Assembly (NCBI GenBank): GCA_963676605.2
Contig: CAXXSP010000066.1
Location: 20,178 to 84,177 of the forward strand
Direction: 5' to 3'
Length of the DNA: 64,000 nucleotides
Source of the DNA: SABI01 sp963676605
Lineage (GTDB): Bacteria; Spirochaetota; Spirochaetia; Sphaerochaetales; Sphaerochaetaceae
The position numbers were made by a program, and so were the translations under genes. How positions within the stretch are numbered: the first letter of the stretch is position 1; each line of letters opens with the position of its first letter. Of the stretch, positions 8,659 to 17,297 are shown piece by piece. The notes below the pieces were generated by a model. The model ran no database searches. It was given only the letters and a program-made list of their open reading frames with translations, and was not told the DNA's origin.

Positions 8659-9936
8659 CTATCCCATCATATTCGGCAGCCAGAGAACCAGCTGGGGAAT
8701 ATAGGTGATCGCGAATAGAACGAGGAGAAGCGGTATAAGGAACGGCAGGATCGCCTTGTACATCTTCTCGATTGAGATATTCGCCATCCTCGAACATATG
8801 AACAGGGATGTACCGACCGGTGGAGTCGCCAGACCGATCATCAGGTTCAGTACGATGACGACACCGAGGTGGACCGGATCAATATTGTAGGCACTCATCA
8901 GAGGGACGAGGAAGGGTACAGTGATCGTAAGGACACTGAGTGCCTCCATAAACATACCGAGACCGAGGAATGCGAGGTTGATGATCAGAAGAATCAGGTA
9001 GGAGTTGTCTGTTATGCTTGTAAGGAACGATGCGATAGAGTTGGTAACACCAAGCATTGCAACAAGCCAGCTGAAACTCGCTGCTCCTGTAATGATGAAC
9101 AGGATTGTTGCGGAGTCGATAGCTGCCGACTTCAGTTCCTTCCACACTGCCTTCAGTCCGAGTTCTCTGTAGACCAGAACACTCAGGATGAAGGAATAAC
9201 CCACTGCAACGACAGCAGCTTCGGTAGGACTGAAGATACCGCCCCAGATACCACCGATGATGATCACCGGAGTAAGGAGTGAGAGGAGAGCTTCCTTCGT
9301 GGAAACCATGACTTCCTTCATACTGAACTTGTGCTTCGGGTACCCGCGTTTCTCGCTGATGAAGAAAATGAGAACCATCGTGGTAAGTCCGAGGAGGAGA
9401 CCGGGAAGAAAACCGCCCATGAAGAGCTTACCGACTGATACTTCAGCCATCATACCATAGACAACCATCGGCACACTCGGAGGAATGATCGGTCCGACCG
9501 TCGCTGATGCAACGGTAACAGCTGCGCTGAAGTCGGAGTCGAAACCCTCTTCTTCCATAGCCTGAATCTCGATCTGTCCAAGACCGCCTGCGTCTGCGAC
9601 AGCTGATCCGCTCATGCCGCTGAAGATAATCGATGCGACAACGTTTGCATGACCAAGACCACCGGGGATCGCACTGACCCATGCCGATGCTGCTCTGAAG
9701 ATTCTTTTTGTAATACTCCCTGTATTCATCAGCTTCGCTGCGAGAATGAAGAAGGGTATTGCAAGAAGAGTATAAGAATTGGCTGACCCGATCATTCTAT
9801 GGATGATAGCAACGATTGAGAACTGATGAGTCAGGACGACTGTCATGATTGCGGAGAAGGAAAGCGAGATCGCGATAGGTACCCCGCCCACCATGAAGAG
9901 GGCAAACAGAACTAAAAGAACGATACCTACACTCAT
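8659..9936 (-). CDS. dctM: TRAP transporter large permease subunit
   Basis: A 425-aa very hydrophobic protein of the DctM family, the sodium-coupled channel subunit of tripartite ATP-independent periplasmic transporters. The family hallmark GMSGSAVADAGGLGQIEIQAM is visible near residue 110, and NLMIGLATPPVGTSLF near the C-terminus. Length is normal. It overlaps the dctQ stop by 4 bp (ATGA) and is the last gene of the operon starting at 14061. It imports an organic acid with DctP and DctQ, here cotranscribed with an SDR and a split transketolase, so the substrate is probably a sugar-derived acid. Confidence 0.96.
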   Translation of the reverse strand: MSVGIVLLVLFALFMVGGVPIAISLSFSAIMTVVLTHQFSIVAIIHRMIGSANSYTLLAIPFFILAAKLMNTGSITKRIFRAASAWVSAIPGGLGHANVVASIIFSGMSGSAVADAGGLGQIEIQAMEEEGFDSDFSAAVTVASATVGPIIPPSVPMVVYGMMAEVSVGKLFMGGFLPGLLLGLTTMVLIFFISEKRGYPKHKFSMKEVMVSTKEALLSLLTPVIIIGGIWGGIFSPTEAAVVAVGYSFILSVLVYRELGLKAVWKELKSAAIDSATILFIITGAASFSWLVAMLGVTNSIASFLTSITDNSYLILLIINLAFLGLGMFMEALSVLTITVPFLVPLMSAYNIDPVHLGVVIVLNLMIGLATPPVGTSLFICSRMANISIEKMYKAILPFLIPLLLVLFAITYIPQLVLWLPNMMG

Positions 9937-10421
9937 TTCGTTCCTCCTTTATATTCGTTTCTCATACGGAGTACACGGTACAGTACATGTATGAAAGCAG
10001 GGAAGGCTGCGATGGGGAATGAGAGGTAAAAAACACCTTTCGTCAGTGGGATCGTATTGTACTTCTGACCCATAGTCTTCATAGCGACTGCCCATCCGTT
10101 GATTACAACAAGAACCAGGAATACGAGAATGATGATATTGATTACCTGCTTCCAGTAGTACTGAACCTTGGGCGGCATCTTATCGACTATCATATTGATC
10201 GCGATATGTTCGTGGTTTTTGAATGCCATTGCCGTACCGAGAAAGATCATCCAGGCAAATGCCACGATCGAAAGTTCGTAACTCCATTCAAGAGGACTTC
10301 CAAGTACATATCGGAAGAAGACTCCAACGAGAGTGAGGATGGAGAGGACACTCATCAGAATACCTGAGATTGTACTCGTCACATCATCGAGAATACGGCT
10401 GAGCCGTTCCAGAAATTTCAT
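9933..10421 (-). CDS. dctQ: TRAP transporter small permease subunit
   Basis: A 162-aa protein with four predicted membrane segments, typical of DctQ (ILMSVLSILTLVGVFFRYV, then SYELSIVAFAWMIFLGTAMAF). It pairs with DctM in the membrane. The start is 72 bp downstream of the dctP stop, and a hairpin (10444-10468) lies in that gap. The end overlaps dctM. Small TRAP subunits diverge quickly, so the assignment rests on topology, the RY/EW pattern and context. Confidence 0.93.
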   Translation of the reverse strand: MKFLERLSRILDDVTSTISGILMSVLSILTLVGVFFRYVLGSPLEWSYELSIVAFAWMIFLGTAMAFKNHEHIAINMIVDKMPPKVQYYWKQVINIIILVFLVLVVINGWAVAMKTMGQKYNTIPLTKGVFYLSFPIAAFPAFIHVLYRVLRMRNEYKGGTK

Positions 10422-10443
10422 AGATTTCCCCCTTTAGATACGA

Positions 10444-10468
10444 TGAAGGACCCGAAGCGAGTCCTTCA
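10444..10468 (-). terminator. Intercistronic hairpin between dctP and dctQ
   Basis: Stem TGAAGGAC/GTCCTTCA with a 9-nt loop and no clear T run. It may partially terminate or stabilise the dctP transcript, giving more binding protein than permease, as is usual for binding-protein transporters. Confidence 0.5.
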
Positions 10469-10492
10469 CCGTACACTATACTACAGTTTTGC

Positions 10493-11491
10493 TTACTGTG
10501 CAGCTGCAATGACCTTGTCCATGAGGTCCTTGCCGAATTTGGGCTCGAACTGCTTGTAGACAGAAGCGGTAGCTTCAACAAACGGCTTGGTGTCGGGCCG
10601 TGAGACCTGCATGCCGTTGGCCTCAAGTTCTGCGAGCATTGAATCTTCAGCATCGCGGACCATCTTTCTGTGGACTGCGCCGAATTTTTTTGCTGCAGAG
10701 GCGATGAGTTCCTGGTTCTCAGGAGACATCTTGTTCCATACATCTTCGCTGACCATGAATACGAGAGCTTCGTACTTGTGACCGGTGAGAGAGATGTAGT
10801 CCTGAACTTCGTCGAATTTCGCAGCATAGATGTTTGCGATCGGGTTTTCCTGACCGTCGAAGGCACCCTGTGAAAGAGCGAGATAGAGTTCAGAGAAAGC
10901 GAACGGAGCGGGCTTCGCACCGAGAGCCTTGAAGATAGCAAGGGTCATGTCGTTCTCAGGAGTTCTGAGCTTGATGCCCTGGAGGTCTGCCGGCTTCTCG
11001 ATCGGGCGGACTGAGTTCGTGATCTGACGGAATCCGTTCTCCCAGTAGGCGAGAGGATGGAGACCCTGTGCGGGGAGTGATGCGAGCACTTCCATACCGA
11101 TATCACTGTCGAGTACCTGGTCGACCTTCTCGTATGAAGAGAAAAGGAAGGGAAGTTCGAATACAGCAACCTTCGGTTCGTACTTTGCGACAACACCGAC
11201 AGCGTTGATTGTCATGTCGAGTGAACCCATTGATGTCATTTCTGCCATTTCAGGGTCGGTTCCGAGCATTTCTGCAGGGAAGAGTTCGATCTTGACCATG
11301 CCGTCTGACTCTTCTTCCACATACGCGGCGAACTGTTCAGCAGCAAGGTGTCTCGGGTTTGTAGTCGGGCTACCGTAACCGAGTCTGTAGGTGACAGGGC
11401 CAGCAGCTTCCTGATCTCCCTGAGCGAATACGCTGGTCATAGAGACCATGAGCAGTGATACGATAAGTACCAGTGTTAAAGTTCTTTTCAT
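10493..11491 (-). CDS. dctP: TRAP transporter periplasmic solute-binding protein
   Basis: A 332-aa DctP-type receptor. The N-terminus is a signal peptide (MKRTLTLVLIVSLLMVSM...VFAQG). The mature protein has RLGYGSPTTNPRH and the conserved GIKLRTPEN block, whose arginine normally binds the substrate carboxylate, then QGAFDGQENP. It captures an organic acid outside the inner membrane and delivers it to DctQM. It follows the SDR gene after 49 bp with a small hairpin between them. Ligand identity is not readable; the neighbouring enzymes suggest a hydroxylated or sugar acid. Confidence 0.95.
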   Translation of the reverse strand: MKRTLTLVLIVSLLMVSMTSVFAQGDQEAAGPVTYRLGYGSPTTNPRHLAAEQFAAYVEEESDGMVKIELFPAEMLGTDPEMAEMTSMGSLDMTINAVGVVAKYEPKVAVFELPFLFSSYEKVDQVLDSDIGMEVLASLPAQGLHPLAYWENGFRQITNSVRPIEKPADLQGIKLRTPENDMTLAIFKALGAKPAPFAFSELYLALSQGAFDGQENPIANIYAAKFDEVQDYISLTGHKYEALVFMVSEDVWNKMSPENQELIASAAKKFGAVHRKMVRDAEDSMLAELEANGMQVSRPDTKPFVEATASVYKQFEPKFGKDLMDKVIAAAQ

Positions 11492-11521
11492 AATAGAACC
11501 CTCCTTTGTGTTTTATTAAAG

Positions 11522-11539
11522 ACAGTGCCGAAGCACTGT
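11522..11539 (-). terminator. Intercistronic hairpin between SDR gene and dctP
   Basis: Stem ACAGTGC/GCACTGT with a CGAA loop in the 49-bp gap. There is no T run, so it is more likely an mRNA-processing or stability element than a full terminator. Confidence 0.45.
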
Positions 11540-11540
11540 A

Positions 11541-12296
11541 TTAATCCATGTGTGATCCACCGTTGATATCGATGTCTTCTCCGGTTATGTAACCGGCCTC
11601 TTCAGAAGCAAGGAATGCGACGGTGAAAGCGATCTCTTTGGTGGTTCCGGGGCGCTTCATCGGAATCGTCTCCCAGATCGCACGTTCTTTCTCGTCGCTG
11701 AGACCCTTACGGATATCGGTGGCGATAAGACCGGGACAGACTGAGTTGACTGTGATGCCCTGCTCAACGACTTCACGGGCAAGTGCCTTGGAGAAGCCGA
11801 GGATACCGGCCTTTGCGGCCGAGTAGTGAGAACCGCCGTAAACGCCTCCTCCTCTCTTACCTGAAACAGAAGAAAGGTTGACGATTCTTCCGTAGTTGTT
11901 CTTGGCCATGACAGGGATAACTGCCTGGGAACAGAGGAATGTACCGTTCAGGTTTACAGCAATGATCTTGTTGAAATCATTGATTGTCATATCAGCAGTG
12001 GTGATCGGCTGTGTGATACCTGCATTGTTCACCAGGACGTCGATCTTTCCGAGCTTCTCGACAACGGTGTCAACCATTGCCTTGACTGAATCGGGATCAG
12101 TGACGTTCAGGGAGACTGCGAGCGCCTTTCCACCGTCAGCCTCGATAGCCTTGGCTGCAGCCTGAGCTCCTTCGAGGTTCATATCAGCGATCACAACTGT
12201 TGCTCCGAGGGAAGCGAAGTAGTTTGCTGTCTCACGTCCTATTCCCCTTTCGGAACCGGCGCCTGTTACAATAACAACTCTATTATCGAAATTCAT
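11541..12296 (-). CDS. Short-chain dehydrogenase/reductase (SDR)
   Basis: A 251-aa classical SDR of FabG-like length. It has the cofactor motif TGAGSERGIGRE, the NNAG motif, the catalytic serine in LSSVSG and the Y-x3-K pair in SHYSAAKAG. The C-terminal ITGEDIDINGGSHMD is typical of sugar or polyol dehydrogenases in this family. The ATG shares a base with the stop of the transketolase C-terminal gene (TAATG), so they are translationally coupled. It probably oxidises or reduces a hydroxyl of the compound taken up by the TRAP system encoded next. Confidence 0.94.
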   Translation of the reverse strand: MNFDNRVVIVTGAGSERGIGRETANYFASLGATVVIADMNLEGAQAAAKAIEADGGKALAVSLNVTDPDSVKAMVDTVVEKLGKIDVLVNNAGITQPITTADMTINDFNKIIAVNLNGTFLCSQAVIPVMAKNNYGRIVNLSSVSGKRGGGVYGGSHYSAAKAGILGFSKALAREVVEQGITVNSVCPGLIATDIRKGLSDEKERAIWETIPMKRPGTTKEIAFTVAFLASEEAGYITGEDIDINGGSHMD

Positions 12297-13225
12297 TATT
12301 TTTCCTCCATCATGTTCTTAGCCTGGTCGACGATATGAGCAACGCTCACTCCGTTTGCCTTGAGCAGTTCTTCGTAAGGACCTGACTCACCGAAGCGGTC
12401 TCTCACTCCCATTCTGAAGAGCTTTCCTTTACCGTATTCTGCAACCACTTCAGCAACTGCGCTGCCGAGGCCGTTGATGATACTGTGGTCCTCAACCGTG
12501 ATCAGCTTGCCGCAGGTATCGATAGCGTCCTTGACTGCATCCTCATCAAGAGGCTTCACTGTGTGGAAGTCCACAAGACGGGCCTTGATGCCTTCAGCAT
12601 TCAGCTGCTTTGCAGCTTCAAGAGCGAAGCTCATGATATCTCCTGTTGCCAGGATTGCGATATCATCGCCTTCTACGAGGGTGTTCGCCTTACCGATGGT
12701 GAGGGAAACGTTCTCGTCATAGACGTACGGGATGGGGTCACGGGTGAATCTCATATAGACAGGTCCGTGCATCTTCACTGCTTCCCTGATCAGGTTCCGT
12801 GCAGAGTAGTAGTCTGCGGGAGCAATGACAGTCATGTTCGGAAGTGTTCTCATCACGCCGAGGTCCTCGATCGACTGGTGGGAGGCACCGTCGTTGGCAG
12901 GAGTGAATCCACCGTGTGAACACATGACTTTCACGTTCAGGTTGGGGTAGCAGGCTTCCTGTCTGATCTGCTCGATCATTCTCAGGGATCCGAATACCGC
13001 ATAGGTTGAAACGATGGGGATCTTGCCGAGTGTGGCGAGACCGGCGGCAACGCCTGCAGCGTTCTGCTCTGCAATACCGACGTTGACGTGGTTCATGGGA
13101 TACTGCTCTTTAAAGGGAACAGTCTTACAGGACTTACCGATGTCAGCATCAATCACGTAGAGCTCAGGGAACTCCTTCACAAGTTCAAGAATTTCATCAC
13201 CAAAAGATTCTCTTAACGCTTTCAT
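12296..13225 (-). CDS. Transketolase, C-terminal subunit (copy 2)
   Basis: A 309-aa pyrimidine-binding/C-terminal half of a split transketolase. GIAEQNAAGVAAGLA contains the TPP-activating glutamate, followed by NDGASHQSIEDLGVMR and the C-terminal TVEDHSIINGLGSA. It overlaps the N-terminal subunit by 4 bp (ATGA). Compared with copy 1 (5678-6601) it keeps the same architecture but is clearly a diverged paralogue. It belongs to the TRAP operon. Confidence 0.94.
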   Translation of the reverse strand: MKALRESFGDEILELVKEFPELYVIDADIGKSCKTVPFKEQYPMNHVNVGIAEQNAAGVAAGLATLGKIPIVSTYAVFGSLRMIEQIRQEACYPNLNVKVMCSHGGFTPANDGASHQSIEDLGVMRTLPNMTVIAPADYYSARNLIREAVKMHGPVYMRFTRDPIPYVYDENVSLTIGKANTLVEGDDIAILATGDIMSFALEAAKQLNAEGIKARLVDFHTVKPLDEDAVKDAIDTCGKLITVEDHSIINGLGSAVAEVVAEYGKGKLFRMGVRDRFGESGPYEELLKANGVSVAHIVDQAKNMMEEK

Positions 13226-14061
13226 TTGATATCCCCTTCTTCAATTTCCTTCATTGCCTGGTTGAACAGTTCTTCGTTCGGAGCCTGTCCGTGCCAGATG
13301 GGAACGTCTTCCATGTAGGAGACACCTTTACCCTTGGTGGTATTGGCAACGATCACCTGAGGTCTGTCAGCCTTCTTCTTTCTGATATCATCAAGTGCAT
13401 CGAGGATCTCGGCGACATCGTGTCCGTTGATGTTATAGGTATCACAGCCGAAAGCCTTGAACTTGCCTTCGATATCCTGTACGGGCATGATCTCTTCACA
13501 GAAACCGTCATTCTGAATTCTGTTCTTGTCGAGGAAGATAACAAGGTTGCCCAGCTCATACTTCGCTGCTGCTTCAACTGCTTCCCAGACCTGCCCTTCC
13601 TGGCTTTCACCGTCACCGACGAGTGTAAACACTCTGGCGGGAGAGTTGTCTCTCTTGAGACCGATCGCCATACCGACTGCAGTGGAGATCCCCTGTCCGA
13701 GAGAACCGGTGGAGATGTCGACTCCGGGAGTCTTCTTCATATCAGGGTGACCCTGAAGGATCGAACCGAACTTTCTCAGGTTATAGATCTCACTCTTGTC
13801 CATGTACCCTTTCAGGATGAGAGAAGAGTAGAGAATGGGACAGACATGACCCTTTGAAAGAACGAATCTGTCTCTGTCTGCTTTCTTGGGATCAGTGGGA
13901 TCCACATTCATCTCTGAAAAATAGAGAGATGCCATGATCTCAGCTGCTGAGAATGACCCGCCCGGGTGTCCTGACTGAGCTGTATAGATCATCGTCAGGG
14001 CTGTCTTTCGTAATTCTTTCGCCTTTCCTTTCAGGAACTGCACTAATTCATCACGTTCCAC
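13222..14061 (-). CDS. Transketolase, N-terminal subunit (copy 2)
   Basis: A 279-aa TPP-binding half with the canonical motif GDGESQEGQVWEA and the downstream DKNRIQNDG, plus SKGHVCPILY and GSLGQGISTAVGMA. It is the first gene of the operon transketolase-SDR-dctPQM. The upstream gap holds two TGAAA/TTTCA palindromes resembling those in front of the neighbouring rpiR gene, so the RpiR protein is a candidate regulator. Confidence 0.94.
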   Translation of the reverse strand: MERDELVQFLKGKAKELRKTALTMIYTAQSGHPGGSFSAAEIMASLYFSEMNVDPTDPKKADRDRFVLSKGHVCPILYSSLILKGYMDKSEIYNLRKFGSILQGHPDMKKTPGVDISTGSLGQGISTAVGMAIGLKRDNSPARVFTLVGDGESQEGQVWEAVEAAAKYELGNLVIFLDKNRIQNDGFCEEIMPVQDIEGKFKAFGCDTYNINGHDVAEILDALDDIRKKKADRPQVIVANTTKGKGVSYMEDVPIWHGQAPNEELFNQAMKEIEEGDIK

Positions 14062-14164
14062 TGTGTTATACCTCTTGTTTAACTATTGCCGATAGATTCA
14101 TCAAGGACGTATCCGTGTTATCGAATCTAGGTACTACTCTAAGGGTAGATATTTCATCTGTCAA

Positions 14165-14208
14165 GAAAAATTTTTCATTATTTTTTTTTAAATTTGAAAT
14201 CTGTTTCA
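14165..14208. promoter_or_regulatory. Putative RpiR operators upstream of the transketolase/TRAP operon
   Basis: Two dyads: GAAAAATTTTTC with its trailing A at 14165-14177, and TGAAATCTGTTTCA at 14195-14208. The first is nearly identical to the TGAAAAATTTTTCA dyad in front of rpiR at 15257. RpiR-family proteins bind TGAAA/TTTCA-type palindromes. They lie 100-150 bp upstream of the operon's first ATG. Confidence 0.6.
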
Positions 14209-14231
14209 TGAGTCTTTATAAATAAATAGAA

Positions 14232-14254
14232 AAACCCCCGAAAATTTGGGGTTT
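14232..14254 (-). terminator. Rho-independent terminator after rpiR
   Basis: Stem AAACCCC/GGGGTTT with a 9-nt loop. On the minus strand the stem is followed by TTTTCTATTTATT. It lies about 80 bp after the rpiR stop. Confidence 0.75.
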
Positions 14255-14335
14255 AAGAGCGTTTTTACGTGAAAATCGAGATATTAACGATGTAACGACA
14301 TTTCATAAAAGAAGAGTTTTTATGAATCTTGTTTC

Positions 14336-15196
14336 TTATTTTTTCACACGTTTGATACTGAGAAGCTTTGCAATCTCCTCGCGGAAATCACCAAGTTCTT
14401 CCTTCTTTATGATGGAGAGTGCGGCGTGAATGGCGGAGACGACATTCAGTTCACAGATACGTGCCGAAAGGGTGTCAGAGAAGTAGGGATGATTCGATAC
14501 TCCGGTATGGAGGGTTATATCAAGGTAGCGTGTGAGGGGTGCTCCCGTGATTCCTACGAAGCCGATAGTCGTGAGTTTCCTGTCATGTGCCAGCTTGATG
14601 GTCTCATAGACATTCCGGCTCATACCGCTGTGACTGAAGCCGCAGACCACCGCGTTGTCATCCGGATTGAGATGAGAAACGGCCAGAATCTGAAAGAACG
14701 GGTCTTCTATCAGGCGGGCAGGAATCCCCAGCTGAAGAAAGGCATCATAGGCGGCACGGGCAGTCGAACCGGACCCTCCTTCCCCGATGATAATGACCGC
14801 GGAGGCTTCGTTGATATAATGCACAGCCCTCTCAAGCGCTTCATCATCAAGAACAGCCAGGGTCTCGTCCATGCTGTTCTTATTGAAATTGAAGGATTTC
14901 TGTTTGATCATGGCAATCGATTCATTGCTGTCCACTTCGTACCAGTTCGCAGTCGGACTGATCAGTTCGTGCTTGAGATGCATGCGGAATTCCACGAAAC
15001 TCTTGTATCCGATGGAACGGCAGAACCTGACGACGGTCGCAGCGCTCGTTCCAGTCACCTCCGCAAGGCCCTGTGAGGTGACATCCCCCATCACCTGATG
15101 ATTCTCGATGATATAATCCGCGATCCGCTTCTCCGCATTGCTGAGCAGGTGGTAGTGATGATTGATCCGGGTAATGCTGATGAGGGTATGTTTCAT
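14336..15196 (-). CDS. RpiR-family transcriptional regulator (HTH + SIS)
   Basis: A 286-aa regulator with the N-terminal RpiR helix-turn-helix (LAEVTGTSAATVVRFCRSIGY) and a C-terminal SIS sugar-phosphate-binding domain (VIIIGEGGSGSTARAAYDAF...). The ATG at 15196 is preferred over an upstream ATG at 15229 because it follows AAGGAG by 9 bp. RpiR proteins respond to phosphorylated sugars. It lies between the transketolase/TRAP operon and a divergent hydroxyacid dehydrogenase. The TGAAAAATTTTTCA dyad at 15257-15270 could serve autoregulation and the divergent gene. Confidence 0.93.
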   Translation of the reverse strand: MKHTLISITRINHHYHLLSNAEKRIADYIIENHQVMGDVTSQGLAEVTGTSAATVVRFCRSIGYKSFVEFRMHLKHELISPTANWYEVDSNESIAMIKQKSFNFNKNSMDETLAVLDDEALERAVHYINEASAVIIIGEGGSGSTARAAYDAFLQLGIPARLIEDPFFQILAVSHLNPDDNAVVCGFSHSGMSRNVYETIKLAHDRKLTTIGFVGITGAPLTRYLDITLHTGVSNHPYFSDTLSARICELNVVSAIHAALSIIKKEELGDFREEIAKLLSIKRVKK

Positions 15197-15256
15197 AAGT
15201 TTCGTCTCCTTGCATCGGGTATCATACACTACTTTTCAAGTTTTTTTTAGTTTTTT

Positions 15257-15270
15257 TGAAAAATTTTTCA
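15257..15270. promoter_or_regulatory. Palindromic operator TGAAAAATTTTTCA
   Basis: A perfect 14-bp palindrome 60 bp upstream of rpiR and about 100 bp upstream of the divergent dehydrogenase gene. The same core appears at 14165. Best explained as an RpiR binding site. Confidence 0.65.
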
Positions 15271-15373
15271 TCCCCGCCTCTTGAGTCATGCTGATTTACC
15301 TGATACAGTACCCTTGCCGATAATAATTTATCAATATCCTCAGAATCGAACAAGGCTCGCATGAAGGAGATAT

Positions 15374-16348
15374 ATGAATATGAGTAAGATAGTAGTACTT
15401 GATGGATACACGCTCAATCCCGGAGATCTCTCCTGGGAAGCACTGGAAGCTCTCGGAGAGCTCACGGTCTACGACAGAACAGAGATCGACAATGATGCAA
15501 TCATCGAAAGAATCGGGGATGCGGCTTATGTATTCACCAACAAAACCCCGGTGAATGCAGCTATTATTGCAGCCTGTCCTTCCCTCAAGTTCGTAGGCGT
15601 GCTCGCCACCGGCTACAACGTCGTTGACGTTGCAGCAGCCAAGGAAGCCGGAATTGCTGTAACGAACATCCCCACCTACGGTACCGACGCGGTCGGTCAG
15701 TTCGCCATCGCCCTTCTTCTTGAGATCTGCCACCACGTGGGACATCACAGCGAAGCAGTTCATGAAGGCAGATGGGAAAGCAATGCGGACTGGTGTTTCT
15801 GGGACTATCCCCTCATCGAACTTGCAGGTAAGACGATCGGTGTGATCGGCTACGGAAGAATCGGACAGTCTACCGGAAGAATCGCTCAGGCCTTCGGCAT
15901 GAAGGTGCTTGCCTACGATACCTATCAGAACGAAGCTCTCGTCAGTGACACCTGTCAGTATGCCGACCTTGAAAAGGTATTTGCAGAAGCTGATGTGATC
16001 GCACTTCACTGTCCGCTCTTCCCGGAGACCGAAGGGATCATCAATAAGGATAACATCGCGAAAATGAAGGACGGCGTGATCATCATCAACAACTCACGCG
16101 GACCTCTTATTGTCGAGCAGGACCTTGCAGATGCACTGAACAGCGGCAAAGTCTATGCGGCAGGACTGGATGTAGCCTCCACTGAGCCCATCAAGGGAGA
16201 CAATCCTCTTCTCAAGGCAAAGAACTGCCTGATCACCCCCCACATCAGCTGGGCACCGGTAGAAAGCAGGACACGTCTCATGGGTATCGCTGTCGACAAC
16301 CTGAAAGCGTTCATCGACGGAAAGCCGGTGAATGTGGTGAATAAGTAA
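15374..16348 (+). CDS. D-2-hydroxyacid dehydrogenase (glycerate/hydroxypyruvate reductase-like)
   Basis: A 324-aa NAD-dependent D-2-hydroxyacid dehydrogenase. The Rossmann motif GVIGYGRIGQSTG lies mid-protein. The catalytic Arg (NNSRGPLI), Glu (DVASTEP) and His (ITPHISWAP) are in the expected order. The sequence is closest in feel to glycerate dehydrogenase/hydroxypyruvate reductase. AAGGAG precedes two possible ATGs (15374 and 15380). It is divergent from rpiR and may share its operator. With the transketolases it could interconvert hydroxypyruvate and glycerate, though that is inference. Confidence 0.92.
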   Translation: MNMSKIVVLDGYTLNPGDLSWEALEALGELTVYDRTEIDNDAIIERIGDAAYVFTNKTPVNAAIIAACPSLKFVGVLATGYNVVDVAAAKEAGIAVTNIPTYGTDAVGQFAIALLLEICHHVGHHSEAVHEGRWESNADWCFWDYPLIELAGKTIGVIGYGRIGQSTGRIAQAFGMKVLAYDTYQNEALVSDTCQYADLEKVFAEADVIALHCPLFPETEGIINKDNIAKMKDGVIIINNSRGPLIVEQDLADALNSGKVYAAGLDVASTEPIKGDNPLLKAKNCLITPHISWAPVESRTRLMGIAVDNLKAFIDGKPVNVVNK

Positions 16349-16416
16349 GTATTCATACATTTCTTATTTGACCGAACATCAAAGCATCACTACACTTTCT
16401 TATAGGAGGTATGGTG

Positions 16417-17127
16417 ATGCTTATTTTTTCCCACAGGGGGTTCAGTGCCCGGTATCCGGAGAATACCATGCTGGCTTTCGAGAAGGCCTTCGAAGCCGAA
16501 GCCGATGGAATCGAACTCGATGTTCAGTTGACAAGCGACGGGTCGGTCGTCATCATCCATGATGAGAAGATAGACCGGGCAACGGTCGGTACCGGCTTTG
16601 TGAAGGATTTCCATTATGATGAACTGCCGGTCATCTCGGACGGAAATCATAGGATCCCTCTGCTGAGTGACTATCTTGCCTGGGCAAAGGGGAAAGAGCT
16701 CATCACCAATATCGAGATCAAATCCTCGGTGATCTATTACCCCGGACTGGAGGAAAAAGTGGCATCCCTGGTCAGACAGTACCGCCTCGATGAGCAGGTG
16801 ACCATCTCCTCCTTCAATCCTCTCTCCCTCCTGCGGACGAGAGAGTATGCCCCTCACCTTCCATTAGGTTTCCTCGTTGAAAAATACGGATTCAGCGGCT
16901 TCGATCATCTCTGTTCAGCCTTCGGGTTTGAATACTTCCATCCCGACATCTCAATCGTCACTCCAGACCTGGTGGAGTCTTTCCACCACAGGGGAATCCA
17001 CGTGAACACCTACACGGTGAATAGTGAAGAAGAGTTCCTGAAAGCGAAGAATGCTGGAGTGGACGCCATATTCACCGACCTGCCGGAGACGATGAAGGCG
17101 ATTGCCGATCAGGCGGAAACTGACTGA
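16417..17127 (+). CDS. Glycerophosphodiester phosphodiesterase
   Basis: A 236-aa GDPD TIM-barrel enzyme that releases glycerol 3-phosphate from deacylated phospholipids. The N-terminal SHRGFSARYPENT and DGIELDVQLTSDGSVVIIHDE blocks hold the catalytic histidines and the metal-binding acidic residues. I start at ATG 16417 rather than 16411 because AGGAGG (16404-16409) is 7 bp from the former and only 1 bp from the latter. There is no signal peptide, so it is probably cytoplasmic. It is 68 bp after the hydroxyacid dehydrogenase gene. Confidence 0.94.
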   Translation: MLIFSHRGFSARYPENTMLAFEKAFEAEADGIELDVQLTSDGSVVIIHDEKIDRATVGTGFVKDFHYDELPVISDGNHRIPLLSDYLAWAKGKELITNIEIKSSVIYYPGLEEKVASLVRQYRLDEQVTISSFNPLSLLRTREYAPHLPLGFLVEKYGFSGFDHLCSAFGFEYFHPDISIVTPDLVESFHHRGIHVNTYTVNSEEEFLKAKNAGVDAIFTDLPETMKAIADQAETD

Positions 17128-17297
17128 TACTTTTGAGCTTCATAAAACCTCTCTGAATGCCGATCCGGAGAACTGACAGAGGCCAGGATGTACTTCCTGT
17201 GTCAATAATTGTAATACGGTATTAAACCATACATACATAACCTGAGAACTTCTATACAAAGAAGACTGCACGGCATAAGATAAGGCAGGAGGAACGC

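Noticed and set aside
15296..16009. 237-codon open frame on the minus strand
   Set aside because: It overlaps the hydroxyacid dehydrogenase, whose motifs are intact; no homology and no start signal.
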